A DNA stretch of 64,000 nucleotides from Paramecium tetraurelia (GCF_000165425.1 NW_001799277.1:1-64000); one strand, 5' to 3'; counted from the first letter of the stretch, positions 1 through 12,718 are shown. Numbers and translations: made by a program. The notes: a model not told the origin generated them from the letters alone.

Positions 1-3000
1 GATCGACCAGTTTGTGCCTTCGTGCGGCATAAATTTTTATTCAGGTCAAATATTTATTTTTAAAGCAACATTTAAAGTAAATTTTTTAATTAAACAAATA
101 GAGTATCCATTCAATTTTGTAATTTTTTTAAAATGAATAACACTCTGTGAAAAAAGGTTTTAGATTTTTGCAGGTTAGTAATTAAATAAGCATTGTAATA
201 TTGACATCCACTTGGGAAGTCTTATTGATTGATATCGTAATTATCAATGCATGCATAAATCTCCTAATAGTTTTAGTCTTCAGAGCTATTTCAAAAACAA
301 CCTAAACAATGTATCTGTTTGAAGGCAAAACTTCTGTAGTTGTTGTTTTACTATATCTTTGCCTACCTTTTATGTACTTTTTCCTAATGATTTCGGCATT
401 AAATTAAATGTATATTTTTTTCTCATAATAGCGAAATAAATAAAAATGAGATGGATATGTAAATAACCTTAAATCTTTTGAGCACTTTATTATTAGTTTT
501 TTTCATTTATGAGCCAATCGCTATTTATATAAGAATTGTTATATACAGACCGTTTCTGGACGGTATTAACCGCTATGAATATAACCCAATCAGCCATTTT
601 GTTTATTTCTTTATATATCATAGAAAATCAATAAAATTTACGATTAATTAAATATTCGATGAATTTGATTAAATTTTTATATAACAGTTTGAATAAAAAT
701 CTGGTAAAAGTTTTTACATTTGTATTATTTTCTTTGTTAAGTACTTATTGATGTTCCTCCTCATATTAATTGAACAAAATCTTAATTAGATTTTTGTTGA
801 TTTTAATTTTGTTTTTTATTTGATCATTTTGTGGGTGTGTTGATATAATTATAAAAATAAATCTTATTCTTTTCGAAAATTAATAATTTATTTATATTCG
901 TTGCTTTCTTGGATAAAATTCGATTTTGTCAAATAAATTGGAAAGTTTTTTTATGATAAAACTATTTAATTTATTTTATTCTAAAATTCTGATTTTTGAA
1001 TTATAGGAATTAATATTTTTGTTTATTATTTTGAATTTTCTTTTTTGTTCAATTACTTTTCAATTAATGAAAAAACGAATCAGATGAAGGCTGTTCTGAC
1101 TGATTAATTACTTTTGTAAAAATTTTCTTTGATATTTTATCATTTATAATAATATTTATAATTATAGAATATATTAGAAATTTTATAATAGGTTATTTAA
1201 AATAGAATTAAGTTTTATGTTATAATTGAGGAACAAAAAATATACTCAACTTTAAAATTGTATATAAATTTTTCCTAATCCTTTTAGGTTAGATCAGTAC
1301 TTTATCACATCTTTACTTTTATTAAATGCTGATTGTATAATATCATTTTATGTTTGATCATTATGAAAATCCAAAATTTACAAATCCCATGTATTTTAAT
1401 CCGATTTTATCAATTGTTTTATTTCTTAAATGAACTTTAATTTTATTTTTTTCAATTTAAATTGTAGCTTTGTTTAAATTTATCTCTATATTATGGTGAA
1501 ACAATGAATTATAATTCAGAAAAGTAATAGAATAAATTACTAAATTGACAATAAAAAACACATTAAATCCATCCTAAACAGCTTTTTCTTTGTTATAAAA
1601 GCCTCAGATAAAGAATTGATGTATATTCTAAAGCGTCATTGTAATTATCATTGAAATAAACATATTTCTGTGGGATATTAAATCTCTTATGATATTGACA
1701 AGTTTTATTCTATGCTTGAAAAATATGCATGGATTTCGAAATTTCTTTCCCAGTATTTATTAATTTCACTGAATCAGAATTATTTAATGGATTAAACTCT
1801 GTTGAAATAATTAAAAAGTGAGCTAATTTAAATTTGCACCATGCTATAGCATGATATTCAATCAAAAAGCTTTATTTAGCTACTTCTCTGAATTTATAAG
1901 TGTACATCCAGCTTCCACTATGAAGTAGAACACACAAAATGATAGAAATAAAAAAGCAATTCACATAGTATGTCTCGTCATCTGAAAAATGATTGTAAGA
2001 CTTATAACTTAATTAAAGTTAAGTTCAAGAATATTTAAGATATATATAAATAGCTTAGTATTTCTAAATGTTCGAGCTTCTTTAATGATTAATTAAATTA
2101 TATATCCATTATATCTTCATCAAAGCGATTTTATTCACTCTTAAAAATCTCTGTACAAACTGTTGCCTATATTCCCTTATTAAATGAAGTTCAGGGGAAG
2201 GTGACGCAACTTAAAAATTGTGAACACATTTATTTTATTTAAATAGCAAGCAGAAAAATAATATCTTTATAAATCATGTTCATTCAGAATTTGGCAGAAA
2301 TAATTAAAAATTTTATTTTATGAAAAGGATTATTGTTTATGATTTCAAAAGTTATTCAAATTTACTTTAAATGTTCAAAAAACACATATATAGATTATTT
2401 GAAAAATATTTTCTAATTTGTAAAAGTAAAATTTGAAGCATAATTAGAAAACTGTAAGTTTATATTTTTAATCACCAACCTTTATGTACTATCAATATAA
2501 TTCAGTTATCGATTTGTTAATAAGTCTCTATTGGATAGGAGGAGATTTTTACTTCTATTTAATATTAGATTATTGGCTCAACTGATGACAAACAAGATCC
2601 AGAATTCTACGGATAGCTAATTGCATTTATCCCAGAAATTCTTTATGAAATTAATAAATGAGTTATTTAAATAGAGCTCCAATAATAATAAAGCTAATTC
2701 TTGAACATAATTCAAATTTAAAATCAGCTTTACATAATTGTGCAGAAACTACAGAATTCGATTCAAAAAAAAACCAATGAGATGCATTCAAATACTATTT
2801 GAAATGAGTAGAATAACAATTTATTGAAAAAATTGAAATCTCTTAGTGTGTCATCAATTGCGATATTAACTAAAATTAATACTAATCAAATAAATAAGAA
2901 ATAAAATTATTTAAATTACAATTAAATCTAATTAATTCCGATAAATATCCATTGTCGAATAATTATTAATTTAAGTTTTTATACTACTTTTGAATTCTGT

Positions 3001-3024
3001 AACAATTATAAATTAAATTAGAAA
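1..3024. other. Gene-poor AT-rich stretch
   Basis: No convincing gene was found in these 3 kb. Base composition is more AT-rich than the coding blocks, TGA occurs in all frames, and no run of short introns links open frames. No telomeric repeat of the Paramecium type is visible at the left edge. A short perfect inverted repeat (ACCGT, 6-nt loop, ACGGT) lies at 549-564. The only protein-like stretch is listed separately near 2.57-2.78 kb. The region could be intergenic DNA near a chromosome end or a breakage region, but the sequence does not prove this. Confidence 0.6.
2569..2780 (+). pseudogene. Possible gene remnant
   Basis: Two open frames, read with TAA/TAG as Gln, abut through an overlapping ATGA. 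The first ends at a TGA at 2659-2661 and contains the protein-like piece DPEFYGQLIAF. The second starts at the ATG at 2658 and runs to a TGA at 2778-2780, with the piece APIIIKLILEHNS. A run of nine A lies just before the second stop. Together they look like the end of a protein broken by a frame change, or two chance frames. No family is recognised. Confidence 0.25.
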
Positions 3025-4217
3025 ATGTCTACACAACAAGAATTACCAATCATGAATCAGTAAACTCCTTAGCCATCAAGCTAAATTTCAAAAGTTTAAT
3101 ACCCAATACTGAGTAATGTAGTGCCAGCAGCCTAATATATTCAATTGGATGATGTTTAACAAGCAGTAGCCGAGAAGTCAGTTTTGATTGATATTAATTC
3201 AGATAGATCAACATTCCTAATTGAATACTACAAAAAGATATTACTCTAACATACAATCATATTTGGGTTGTTTTTATTAGGATTGACAAAATGGTTTAGT
3301 TCAATAGTTGTTATTCATCACTATTGGTGGAGTTATTTTAGATGGACTTGGTATGTTATTTTAGGATTGCTGATTGCTTTAGTATTAGTACTTCCAATCT
3401 TGAGAAAATATAGATGCATTGTATTCTATATTGTTTATCAATAATTAGGTTTCATAATAATCCAAATTGTTCCATCTCCAATCAGTATTAATAGCATTTC
3501 TTTTAATCGGAGTTGCTGGAAATCAAAGAGGAAATAGCAATCACAAAACAGTAAATGTATGGATCATCTTGGTTTTGTTGATTTTGATTGGTCACGATTT
3601 ACTTCAAATTGTTATAGTGAAAACTCAAAGGACTCATTATTACACTGCTTTAATGAAATTTACTATAATGGGATCATTGGGATTAAATTTCATCGTTGGT
3701 TTGTCACATAAGAACCTTGACAGAGCATTTCCAATTTCTGAAATAATCATCATCTACGCTCTTTATTATTTCAATTAATTGAATGATTAATTATTGAAAT
3801 AGACTCATGAATTACCAGAAGAATTATCAATTTTTGAGAGAATCCAATAGCTTACTTTGATTAGAAATTTATTTAACTAGGAAGCAAGATAGAATCAAAT
3901 AATCGAATAAATATAAGACACTCATTGTGTGATTAGCAAGCATCTTGTAATAGTGATTGGATCAGGTGTTGGATATATTGCAGTTTTAGTGTTGAGTATT
4001 GTAACTGGAAATGGATTTTTGATATTTACAGTGATCTTGGGATCCATCTCAATGTTGAGTGTGATATTAGAGACCTAAGTTGCTTCAAGAGTAAAATTTA
4101 ATTCAATATTTTTCATAGAGTTTAAAACCAGAAGACTCTCATTATGCAGTTTGCTTGACTTATCTTGACATGGCCAGTCCCCTTAGATTATTATTGAGAA
4201 GTTTATTCAATAAATGA
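3025..4217 (+). CDS. Multi-pass membrane protein, possibly Bax inhibitor-1-like (TMBIM)
   Basis: The model has three exons with GT-AG introns at 3421-3448 and 4091-4118 (28 nt each) and closes in frame, giving 378 residues. The first 75 residues are polar and Gln-rich. They are followed by about six or seven hydrophobic segments, with a charged helical loop between the fourth and the last ones. The start of the membrane part (EYYKKILLQH) and the C-terminal block (YLDMASPLRLLLRSL) resemble the layout of the TMBIM/LFG family, which modulates calcium leak and cell death in internal membranes. The family call is inference from layout only; the gene itself is well supported by frame and splice sites. 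A generic six-TM transporter is the alternative. Confidence 0.6.
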
Positions 4218-4526
4218 ATATCAAAATATTTATAATCATACTTTCATAAGTTAATATATTTAATCTTAAAAAAAGAGGAAAAATAATTTATATTTACAAT
4301 TGTGAAATAAAAGGATTAAGACAAAGAACTTAATCTAGATTTTAATTTCATATTTTGAAGTATCATAGATGAAAATATTAAGTAGTTTTGCGTTGGAAAG
4401 TGTACTTAAATATAGAATGAAATTTCTTCCGTTGTGGCCTAACTTCATTGAGTCTAATGAAATGAGTATTAAATGATTTAAATTTGATGAAAATAAATAT
4501 CATATTAATCAAAAATACAAAATATT
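4218..4526. other. Intergenic spacer, nothing recognised
   Basis: About 310 bp between two plus-strand genes. It is AT-rich with stops in all frames and holds no RNA gene or repeat that I can see. It probably contains the 3' end of the upstream gene and the promoter of the next one. Confidence 0.5.
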
Positions 4527-6199
4527 ATGTTCTCTCTTAATTAAATTAGAACTCCGAAATTTTTATATTGCTTGAGAAACTATAGAGTGAAGAATTAAAT
4601 TTTAGTGATTTAACTTTTAATATTTACTGTGATTATTGCCTTTTTGACGATAGCCTTGGTGATTAATAGAGTAATAATTGAATCTGTGATTGAGAAGGTC
4701 TCGCTATAATTGCTATAAAATATTAATCAAAAGGCTCTTCATAAACAATCAACGTATTTGGAGTACTAAACCTTCTTAACTTTTAATTTTGGCTTTGGCC
4801 TGCTTAATAAAATTAATAATGAAAACTTGTATTTGCTTAAACAATAAAATATTATGTTAGGTAATACACCCTTTAGTTGTGTTGATTATAATGTAAGAGA
4901 TATTCAACCCTTCCAGTATTATCTACCGCAACTCTGTTATTATTATGCTAATCATATTGATTTTGCTTTAATTCCAAAAACAGAAATTGATTAACATTTG
5001 ATAGTTTTGATTTAAATGTTAAACTAATAATTATTGTTAATCGGTTATAGCGAACTGGAACCAACAATTTATTTGACATAATAAGGAGATGGGCAGTTTT
5101 TTGCCATCATTCCATAAAAAATGAGATACCCCATGTACAGACCAAAAGAGAGACAGTGGTACAAGGATCATATTGCAGCTCTGAACAATAGTAATCAACC
5201 TGAAGTGATATCCGAAATCTACAGGAATTACGAAACACAAGAATTCGAATTTACTCTCACTGTTTCATTGACTGATTCAGAATTAGAATTTGATGGAGTC
5301 ATTGCTTTGGACAGCAATTTCCAAGTGATCAAGCCAAAAATAAACTATGATTAATTAAATATTTATCTGGTTGATTTAGATGGTAGGATATTGATTTCGA
5401 ATGTTTACCCCAACATCAATTTTGTCTAAGAGTTGAAGTTCTTTAATGACACTTCAATCACTGGATTTGACAACGAAGACTGGAATGAAGTCCTCAATCA
5501 AATACTTAATTAGAAGGGATAATCAAATTGCCAATTCGACTACAAAAATTTTTGTAGGTACAATAAGCTATTTGAGTAAGATTTGTTTATTCGAGGATTT
5601 GGTATCCACAATAGATTCTATCAAATAGTGTAAGCATATTCAAATATCATTAAGATTCGTAGATTACAAGTTCATGGAGTAGAATGATAATGATACTCAA
5701 TAGTTGAAATCTGAATTGCTAAGCTAAGCAACTGCTTAATTGTTCTATTATAGTATCTACAATATTTCAGGCATTCTTCTTTGCTGGATAATCATGCATT
5801 TCTTTCTAAAACCTTATTATGAATTAACTAGGTTATTTTAATAGACGACTCAAACCAAGTTCAACTAGAAATATGAAATAGCTTTAAGGAAGGTCAAACT
5901 ATTTAAACAGAACAATCTCATTCAAACTGGACTCGATAATCTCTGCAATACTTTATCTAAAATAAGATCCAAAAAATCAAGGGAGTGTCATTATTTGGAA
6001 AATTACAAGTACCCAAAGAATTTAGCCAAAAACGCTTATAAATTCAGATATTATATCAAGCAATTTCCAAAATGATTCGTTAATCTAAATTTAGAAATCC
6101 CAAATACAATAATTAGAGAGATCAATTAAAACAATTTACAAGGAGGTGTTAGAAACACTGGCCGTAAACAACGATGAATTTTACTTTAAATTGATGTGA
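4527..6199 (+). CDS. Transmembrane protein with extracellular Cache-type sensor domain
   Basis: The model has introns at 5630-5654 and 5985-6009 (25 nt each) and closes in frame with 540 residues. After a basic N-terminus there is a hydrophobic helix at about residues 28-50. A long extracytoplasmic region follows that contains the dCache hallmark RPKERQWYKDH and a beta-rich part (DGVIALDSNFQVIKP). A second hydrophobic helix lies near residue 400, then a charged helical tail ending in a coiled-coil-like segment. Cache domains bind small extracellular ligands and are usually joined to cyclase, kinase or chemotaxis modules. Here no output domain follows, only about 130 residues of helix. If the second intron is not real the protein would stop at 6075. 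Ligand and partner are unknown. Confidence 0.7.
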
Positions 6200-6582
6200 T
6201 TAGTATTTTAGTTAATGTTTTTCAATTTAACTTTTACTAAATATATTATATTAAGTAAATTTATATTTTAAATATAGTATAATTGGATATTAATATATAT
6301 TGACTTAAATTAGATTTTAAGGTAGACCACTCAAATGCTAAAGTTGATAGTTAACAAATCAACAACATAAGTATTTGGTGTGTGTTTTTTTTGGAGAAGG
6401 TCTCAAAAATTACAGACTTAGACAAAAGGATGAGATATGAAACATTAAAATTATTGACTTTCCATAACTAATCAAATTTGAATTTATATTTATTGTCAAA
6501 ATATATAGAAATTTTTTTCACATTATGTTTAATGTTATTCTGTATTTTGCAAAATTAAATAAAAAAGTGATTAAATTAAATA
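6200..6582. other. Intergenic spacer, nothing recognised
   Basis: About 380 bp of AT-rich DNA between two plus-strand genes. I see no open frame with coding character, no tRNA and no repeat. It should hold the promoter of the GPI-transferase gene. Confidence 0.5.
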
Positions 6583-9291
6583 ATGGGATATATAAACACC
6601 TTGATAAGCATAATGATTACTTCAACGCTCTTGGGGTTGATACTATTTTTTAGGGGAGTTTTCATAGATAGATATTATATTAGGGATAAAGCTGAAGGAA
6701 AAATAGAAAAAGCAGATCCTGTTGTATTGATAGTAATAGATTCATTTAGAATGGATCTAGCAGTTAGCTACAATTTCAACTTTATCTAATAAAGAAAAAG
6801 CGATCCTTAATCACTTATTTTTTTATCTTTAGCTGAAACTCCCTCAGTCACTGGACCTCGAATTCAAACCATGACTACAGGTAACTTCGCTCCATTAACG
6901 AAGGTCTTAGATAATTTTCATGATTCAGAGGTAACATCTTGCATTGATGTAGATTGTTGAAGATAGTTTCATACATTAAGCAAAAATGGGTGGGAAGAAA
7001 ACATTATTCATCGGAGATAATAACTGGCTTGGACTCTATCCTAACGAATTTACTTAGGCTCATCCTTTAAATAAAATGAGAGTCAACTCCCAAGCAATGT
7101 ACGTGGTTGATAAAAAGTTTGAAAAATTATTTCACTAAAACTTTAATTAGAAATTCGATCTGACTGTCATCCACTTTTTAGGAATAGATTATGTGGCACA
7201 TGAATATAATAGAATTGTTTAAAATAAAATCCTTGATGAGCAATTAGAATAATTGAGTGATATAATAACAAGAATTTATTAAAGGTTATCAAATGATACC
7301 ACTCTAATTATAACAGGTGATCATGGTATGTTGAATGATGGCAATCATGGAGGTAACAGTTCATTAGAAACTAACACTGTATTCTTTGTAACTAAAAAAA
7401 ATGCTCATTATGATAAATACTTTATGAAAAAATTTGATGGATTTCGAGATGACTATGAAACAACGTTGGTTTCAAAGGATTCATATATAAGAGCAATTAA
7501 ATAAGTCGACATAGCCCCAACCTTGGCTAAACTAATTGGAGTTCCAATCCCATTTAGTAATATTGGAATGATAATCCCAGAAATATTTCCAAGTGATATT
7601 GTCAATGATTATTGTGTGGAGAATTTGAAGCAGATGTTTCACTATTCAAAAAAGGTCAAATAAGAATAAGGCCTATTTACTAAGGCTCAAATTAAGTAAT
7701 GGAGGAATAAGATTGACAAAGTTTCGAATTGTGCTGAAGCCATTCCAATCATGGAAGAAATTCATCACGAAAGTAGAATTATATGGAACAATTACAATGA
7801 GCTCTTGATATTCCTTTCAATTATCTTCTAGGTCCTCACTTTGGTGCTCTATATTACCACTTTATTGAATATTAAATATGTTAAAGACTATTCGCTTTGG
7901 ATTACACTCGTAAAATTAGTCAAATAAAAATATAATATTTATAGTAAGCAAATATTCATAGGACTATTTGCATTGTCAAGTTTGATTTTATTTTTAGAGG
8001 TAGAAGTCTTTATAGCAATTTTATTAATTATAGGAATTACAATCATCCTGATTTTTTCAATAGTTTAATTATACCAATGTATGAAAGAAGAATCTGCTAC
8101 ATATTCATCCTTGAACAAGGATCCTGTGAATCATAGAAAAGAATTCCAATACTTCAAATTTTTTATTTTAGCCATATTTTTGCATAAAGTGTACCGTTAA
8201 GGATCTCTGTTGTTTTCAATTGATGCTGAAACTATTGAACATAACGAATTGTTTGATTAGATTTTCGATTTGTTATTCATGAGTATTGTCCTAAACATCA
8301 TGGTGTTACTCAAAACCTATTATGATTCTGGATAATCAAAGAGGCATTTTATTTAATTAGCTAAGTCTATTGGAGAATAGTTAATGATTGGAGTATTGGC
8401 TTTGATTCTGCTCCAATTAGAATATCTATATTATGAACTCAGTCTTGAACATTCTTTCAAAAATTTAAGAAAGAAGAAGTAATTAATTCATATTTATTTC
8501 CCCTGTATTTTGCAACATGCTCTATTGTTTTACTATTAGAAATTGGGGAACAAAAATAGATTTACTAAGGTAGTAGCCCATTTGTTTCTATTGATCATTC
8601 AATTCTATTTCGTTGTACCTTAGATATCTTTATTTGATTAAAATAGAACTCTTATACAAAACTCCCTCAAAGCCTTAATCTTTTGTATGCCATTTTTTTA
8701 CATCTACGCTAAGGACTTGGTTTTCTTCTTAATTCCCACATAATTGGCGACATCCTAATATGGAATTGCGATTTATACTTACTTCATAATACTGATGTTG
8801 CTGGTCTATATTTTATCGAAACCATAATTGAAGGTACTATATATAGTAATACATTTAATTAGTATAACAAATTGATTTTTGTTGCAATAATTTCATTAAT
8901 TTGCTAATACACATGGTTTATGATAGGCAATTAATGTTCTATATCGGCGGTTCAACGTGCAACAAAAAGAATAGGATTTACGACCACTAATGGTGTGGAA
9001 CTGCTTCTAATAATAGTTTATCTTCTTATAGGCCCATATGTTGGGGGTTGCTTAGTCTTGAAATTTGTAGGGAGTATGCTGAAGGAAGAGAAGGATGAGT
9101 TAAGAGAGTCAGAGTAGGAGAACACTAATAAGGAGATAAAACTATATTTTCTGCTTAACTTTTATCTTTAGATATTGTTTACCTAATTCCACAATTATAA
9201 CAATTTGGGCGGATATACAACAATTTAATTTAAGTATATCTTTGATGTGGTTGGATATATGATAATTTGTTTATTAGTTTATATTTAATGA
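6583..9291 (+). CDS. GPI ethanolamine phosphate transferase (PIG-O/PIG-G type)
   Basis: The enzyme adds phosphoethanolamine to mannose of the GPI anchor in the ER membrane. The model has introns at 6931-6952 and 8834-8862 and closes in frame with 885 residues. An N-terminal hydrophobic anchor is followed by an alkaline-phosphatase-like lumenal domain: the metal ligand region VVLIVIDSFRMD, the nucleophile threonine in QTMTTGNFAP, HFLGIDYVAHE, and GDHGMLNDGNHGG. About ten transmembrane segments follow from residue ~400 to the end, as in this family. The NDT...GDHGM context and length fit PIG-O/Gpi13 or PIG-G/Gpi7 better than PIG-N, but I cannot separate the two with certainty. Paramecium makes abundant GPI-anchored surface antigens, so the enzyme has an obvious role. 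Confidence 0.88.
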
Positions 9292-9319
9292 AATATATTA
9301 ATGATTTATATAATATCCC

Positions 9320-10172
9320 TCAATAGTCTTCGATCTGTGCTTTGTCGTTGAAATATTTAGCATGGTATTAAGGATTGCGTCCATAGGGCAATTCCTCAAT
9401 CAAATATCTACTGGTGAAGATTCCGTCTTTGACTTCACCAGGTGCTTTTGGTCCTCCCATGTCAGTTTTAACCCTACGAATAATGAGAATGGTAGCAATA
9501 CCAGCCAGGATGAACACAAAAGATGGACTGATTGGGTTGGACTAAGTCAGCTAAGACGTGCCTGGCATAGGCATTAGTCAATACTTTAGAGACCTTATAG
9601 AGTGGTTAAATGTGGGAAGACCAGATTCCGTAATTGCCCTCTTTGTAATTGTGAATCAAATCTCTGGCGAACTATAAAATTTATTGTTTTGTCAATTTCT
9701 CTTATAACAATTTTTAGGTAGAGGGTGGTTATAATTTTAGCTTTCCGAGCATAGAAGAAATTAAAATGATCTAAAAATAGCATAATGCAATTACCTTTCC
9801 ATCTTGAGTGAGTTAGGGTAATATAGTTTCTGTTAGATTAATTATTCCGAACAAATTAGTATTCATAATGTCAAAGGCCTTATTTTCTAATTGATTTTCA
9901 TCATTCACACCAGCATTATTGACAATTACATCAACAGTGGTGTTGGTTGAGAGCATCCATTTGTGAAATGCCTTGACGCTGTCAAATCTGGAAACATCTA
10001 ATTCTTGTGTGGTGATGCTTGCATTTGGCACTATGGCAGTAATTTTACGCTTGGCTTCATTAAGGCTACTGAGATTTCTGGCTGTCAAGAGTATATGATG
10101 CTTTGGGGACAAGACTTCAGCTAGTTTAAATCCGAGACCTCGATTTCCTCCAGTGATTAAGACTTTTCTCAT
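9320..10172 (-). CDS. Short-chain dehydrogenase/reductase, carbonyl reductase-like
   Basis: Three exons with introns at 9771-9794 and 9474-9501 give 266 residues in frame. The N-terminus carries the NAD(P) motif TGGNRGLG right after the start. NNAG follows near residue 90, serines in ISSML, and the catalytic pair Y-x-x-x-K in PLYKVSK. The late motif HPGWVKTDMGG is characteristic of the carbonyl reductase (CBR1-like) branch, which reduces carbonyl substrates in the cytosol with NADPH. The substrate cannot be told from sequence. The gene converges on the GPI-transferase gene, with only 28 bp between the two stops. Confidence 0.9.
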
Positions 10173-10362
10173 TTTTTTAAAATATAAATGTTTATAAATA
10201 GTATATAAAATCTTATGAAGTAAAAAGATTTATTATAATTTTTGATAAAGTAAAATAATTTTATCAATATGAAATTAATTCTGAAGATAATATTAAATTA
10301 AAAATCCACTTTATATAAAAATACTTAGTAATTAGGTATTAATAAAATAATACATTTCAAAA
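10173..10362. promoter_or_regulatory. Divergent promoter region
   Basis: 190 bp separate the start of the minus-strand dehydrogenase from the start of the next plus-strand gene. The DNA is very AT-rich without further genes. It must hold both promoters; no specific element is recognised. Confidence 0.4.
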
Positions 10363-11060
10363 ATGCTAATAACAATATTACAATTGCTGTCAATTGTTGG
10401 AGGAATCTACTTCTATCATTTCGAATTTGGCATTATCTAAGTGCATTTGTAATATAAGATGACTCAAGAAATTATTTAGGTAAAATGAATCTACCATCTC
10501 CAAAAATAGAATACTCATCAGTTTTATTCCTTTTCTAAATGAAATTTAAGATTTATTATGTGTTTGCAATGAATATTAGTAATAAAGTTCAGATTTTATT
10601 CACAATATAAACAATGATCATATTTAGCATTACTACAAATTTAATCAACTGATCAAAGTCTTGAGTATAATATAAGATATGAGCTCTTCACTTCCAGAGT
10701 AATAGTATTAATTTTCTTAATATTATTGAACATATTGTAAAATATAAGAACCCTTAACAGATTCAATAAAATTCATTAATACATACCAAATTGAATTCTT
10801 ATATTAGAAGTACAAGAAATATTTGGTTTAACTTATTTTATTATCATTTATATCATGAAGGCACAACAAATCCATTATTGAATTAAATTTATATTTTATT
10901 GTATTAGATTTTTGGAATTACATGCTTATTTTTTAAGCAAATACTTGATGAAATCTATGTTTAGGAATTTATTTAAAAAGAATAGCAATTTATGTTTAAA
11001 TTATTTATATTGATTTTTCAAAATTTTGTACAAAATAATGAACAACTTTATTTTTCATGA
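10363..11060 (+). CDS. Hypothetical small protein with N-terminal hydrophobic segment
   Basis: I propose introns at 10449-10479 (31 nt, GTA...TAG) and 10665-10683 (19 nt, ending GAG, less certain). With them the frame closes at a TGA at 11058-11060 and yields 215 residues. The N-terminus is hydrophobic (MLITILQLLSIVGGIYFYHF) and could be a signal anchor. The middle is Gln/Asn-rich and helical; a second hydrophobic stretch lies near residue 165. No family is recognised. The last 43 bp overlap the 3' end of the convergent hydrolase gene, so the exact C-terminus of one of them may be wrong. Confidence 0.45.
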
Positions 11061-12096
11061 TTTTTTTTGATTTCCTTCTTTTCTTAGATTGGCAGATTGC
11101 TTTTATATAGTTTTTATTCTTCAATTTGATCAAGAATAATTAGAGCATCAAATTTTAATGTTAATTCAAATACTTTTTTAATAGGTAGAATATTTTAATT
11201 ATTAAGTAGTTCTTTTATATAATTGTACACTTCTGAATTTAGTGTTTCAGCAGCAATACTAATATCGTTATGATTAGCCCCTTCTACTTTAATGAATGCA
11301 AATAAATTCTAGCAACATTTGGATAATTGTTCAGAATGATTAATTTTAATTATGGTATCTTTGGTACCATGGAAGATTAGGATTGGAGCTGTTATTTTGT
11401 CGATAATAGATTGATTGGAAAATTTATCATGTTCCGAATAGAAAGAATTTCTGTTGTCTATGATTCTTCCCAAAGATGCCAAAGGAGCTTATAGAATGAT
11501 TCCAGAAAGTTGAAATTATGTTGCAACTTCCACAGTGGGATAGGAACCAATGGAGTATCCCCACAAAAAGATGTAGTCATATTGATGTTATGCAAGAGCC
11601 ACGACATTAGAGAGATCTCTTGAGATGCCATATCTATTAGATAACAATAATACTCTGATGGTTTCATAGTTTTTTTTGTGATTCCATATCCTGAATAATC
11701 ATAACAAATCACGTCAACTTAATACAGCTCGCAAATTTTGGCACCCCACCTGGATGTCAAAGTCAAATCCATCGCATTGCTGTGAGAGAGGATGATGACT
11801 CTATCTGAATTGCATGAATAATGAATTATCGGAACATATGATACAATTACATTATTTTCAATTTCTTTTAAAATGGAAACCCTATACTGGATGTTGTAAC
11901 ACTAATTTAAGTCAATCCAATTGTCATTCACTTTCATACTGAATTCTAATCCATTGAAATCTAAACTGTTTTTTATCTGGTAAGTTGGATTTGGAGGTTA
12001 AAAAATGAGATTATGTTCAATGGCTTCAGTCAACCCAAATTTATTGATTAATGACATCTTCCAAGATTCTCTAACTTGTTTATTATTGTTCTACAT
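11018..12096 (-). CDS. Alpha/beta-hydrolase, ABHD17/FAM108-like
   Basis: One 20-nt intron (11634-11653) gives 352 residues in frame. The hydrolase core shows YDYSGYG, the nucleophile elbow GYSIGSYPT (G-x-S-x-G), the catalytic aspartate in HGTKDTIIKI and the histidine in EGANHNDI, all in the right order. ABHD17-type enzymes are depalmitoylating serine hydrolases at membranes; here the N-terminus lacks the Cys cluster used for membrane attachment in animal ABHD17, so the location is unknown. The protein has a polar C-terminal extension of about 60 residues after the hydrolase fold. The first ATG in the open frame (12094-12096) was chosen; a second in-frame ATG lies 39 bp downstream. Confidence 0.85.
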
Positions 12097-12125
12097 GTAA
12101 ATTATAATATATATATTATGTGTAA

Positions 12126-12718
12126 TCACTTTTTCTAAGTAAAAATGTCCTTGATCACTTTGAACAACAAATCAATATTGTTATTCTACTGAGCTGACAC
12201 CTCTATATATTGATAGGATCTTTGTTTGGCCCAATTGTAACCTTCGTTCTCCGACATACTTCTCTTCTCCTTCTTATTGCCCACAACCAAAATGGGGATA
12301 TTGGCAGCACCATAATCATTGGCTTCTCTAACCCACATGTCCAAAGTTTCCAAAGTTTTACGAGACGACAAATCGAACACCAACATTATCATATTCGCAT
12401 CTTTATAAAATTCATTTCTAACTTCTACAAATTCTTGTTGTCCACTGAAATCCCAAAAGTTCAACTTTATTAATCAAAATGTAATAACTTACAGAGATGT
12501 TTGATGATGGTTGGACATGTTTGAAATCAACTGCTATTGTTGAATTGTATTTCTCTGAAAAATCACCATTGATGTATCTGTCCAAAATTGCTGTCTTTCC
12601 AACAAATGGATCCCCAAGTACTAGGATTTTGTATTACTCATAATTATCTTTATTCTTGTTTATCTTGATCGTCCCTGGTCTAATGTGAAAATTCAATTTA
12701 CTTCGTTATTGTTCGCAT
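12126..12718 (-). CDS. Small GTPase, RBJ (DNAJC27)-like Ras superfamily protein
   Basis: Introns at 12680-12701 and 12465-12492 give 180 residues in frame. G1 is GDPFVGKTA, G3 is DFSGQQEF, G4 is NKKE (family: NKxD) and G5 is EVSAQ. The stretch EVRNEFYKD is typical of RBJ/DNAJC27, a ciliary and nuclear Ras-like GTPase. Animal members carry a C-terminal J domain, but this protein stops after the G domain, and no cysteine prenylation motif is present. The G4 Asp-to-Glu change may alter guanine specificity. It shares a 63-bp divergent promoter with the DMAP1 gene and lies just upstream of the hydrolase on the same strand. Confidence 0.82.
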
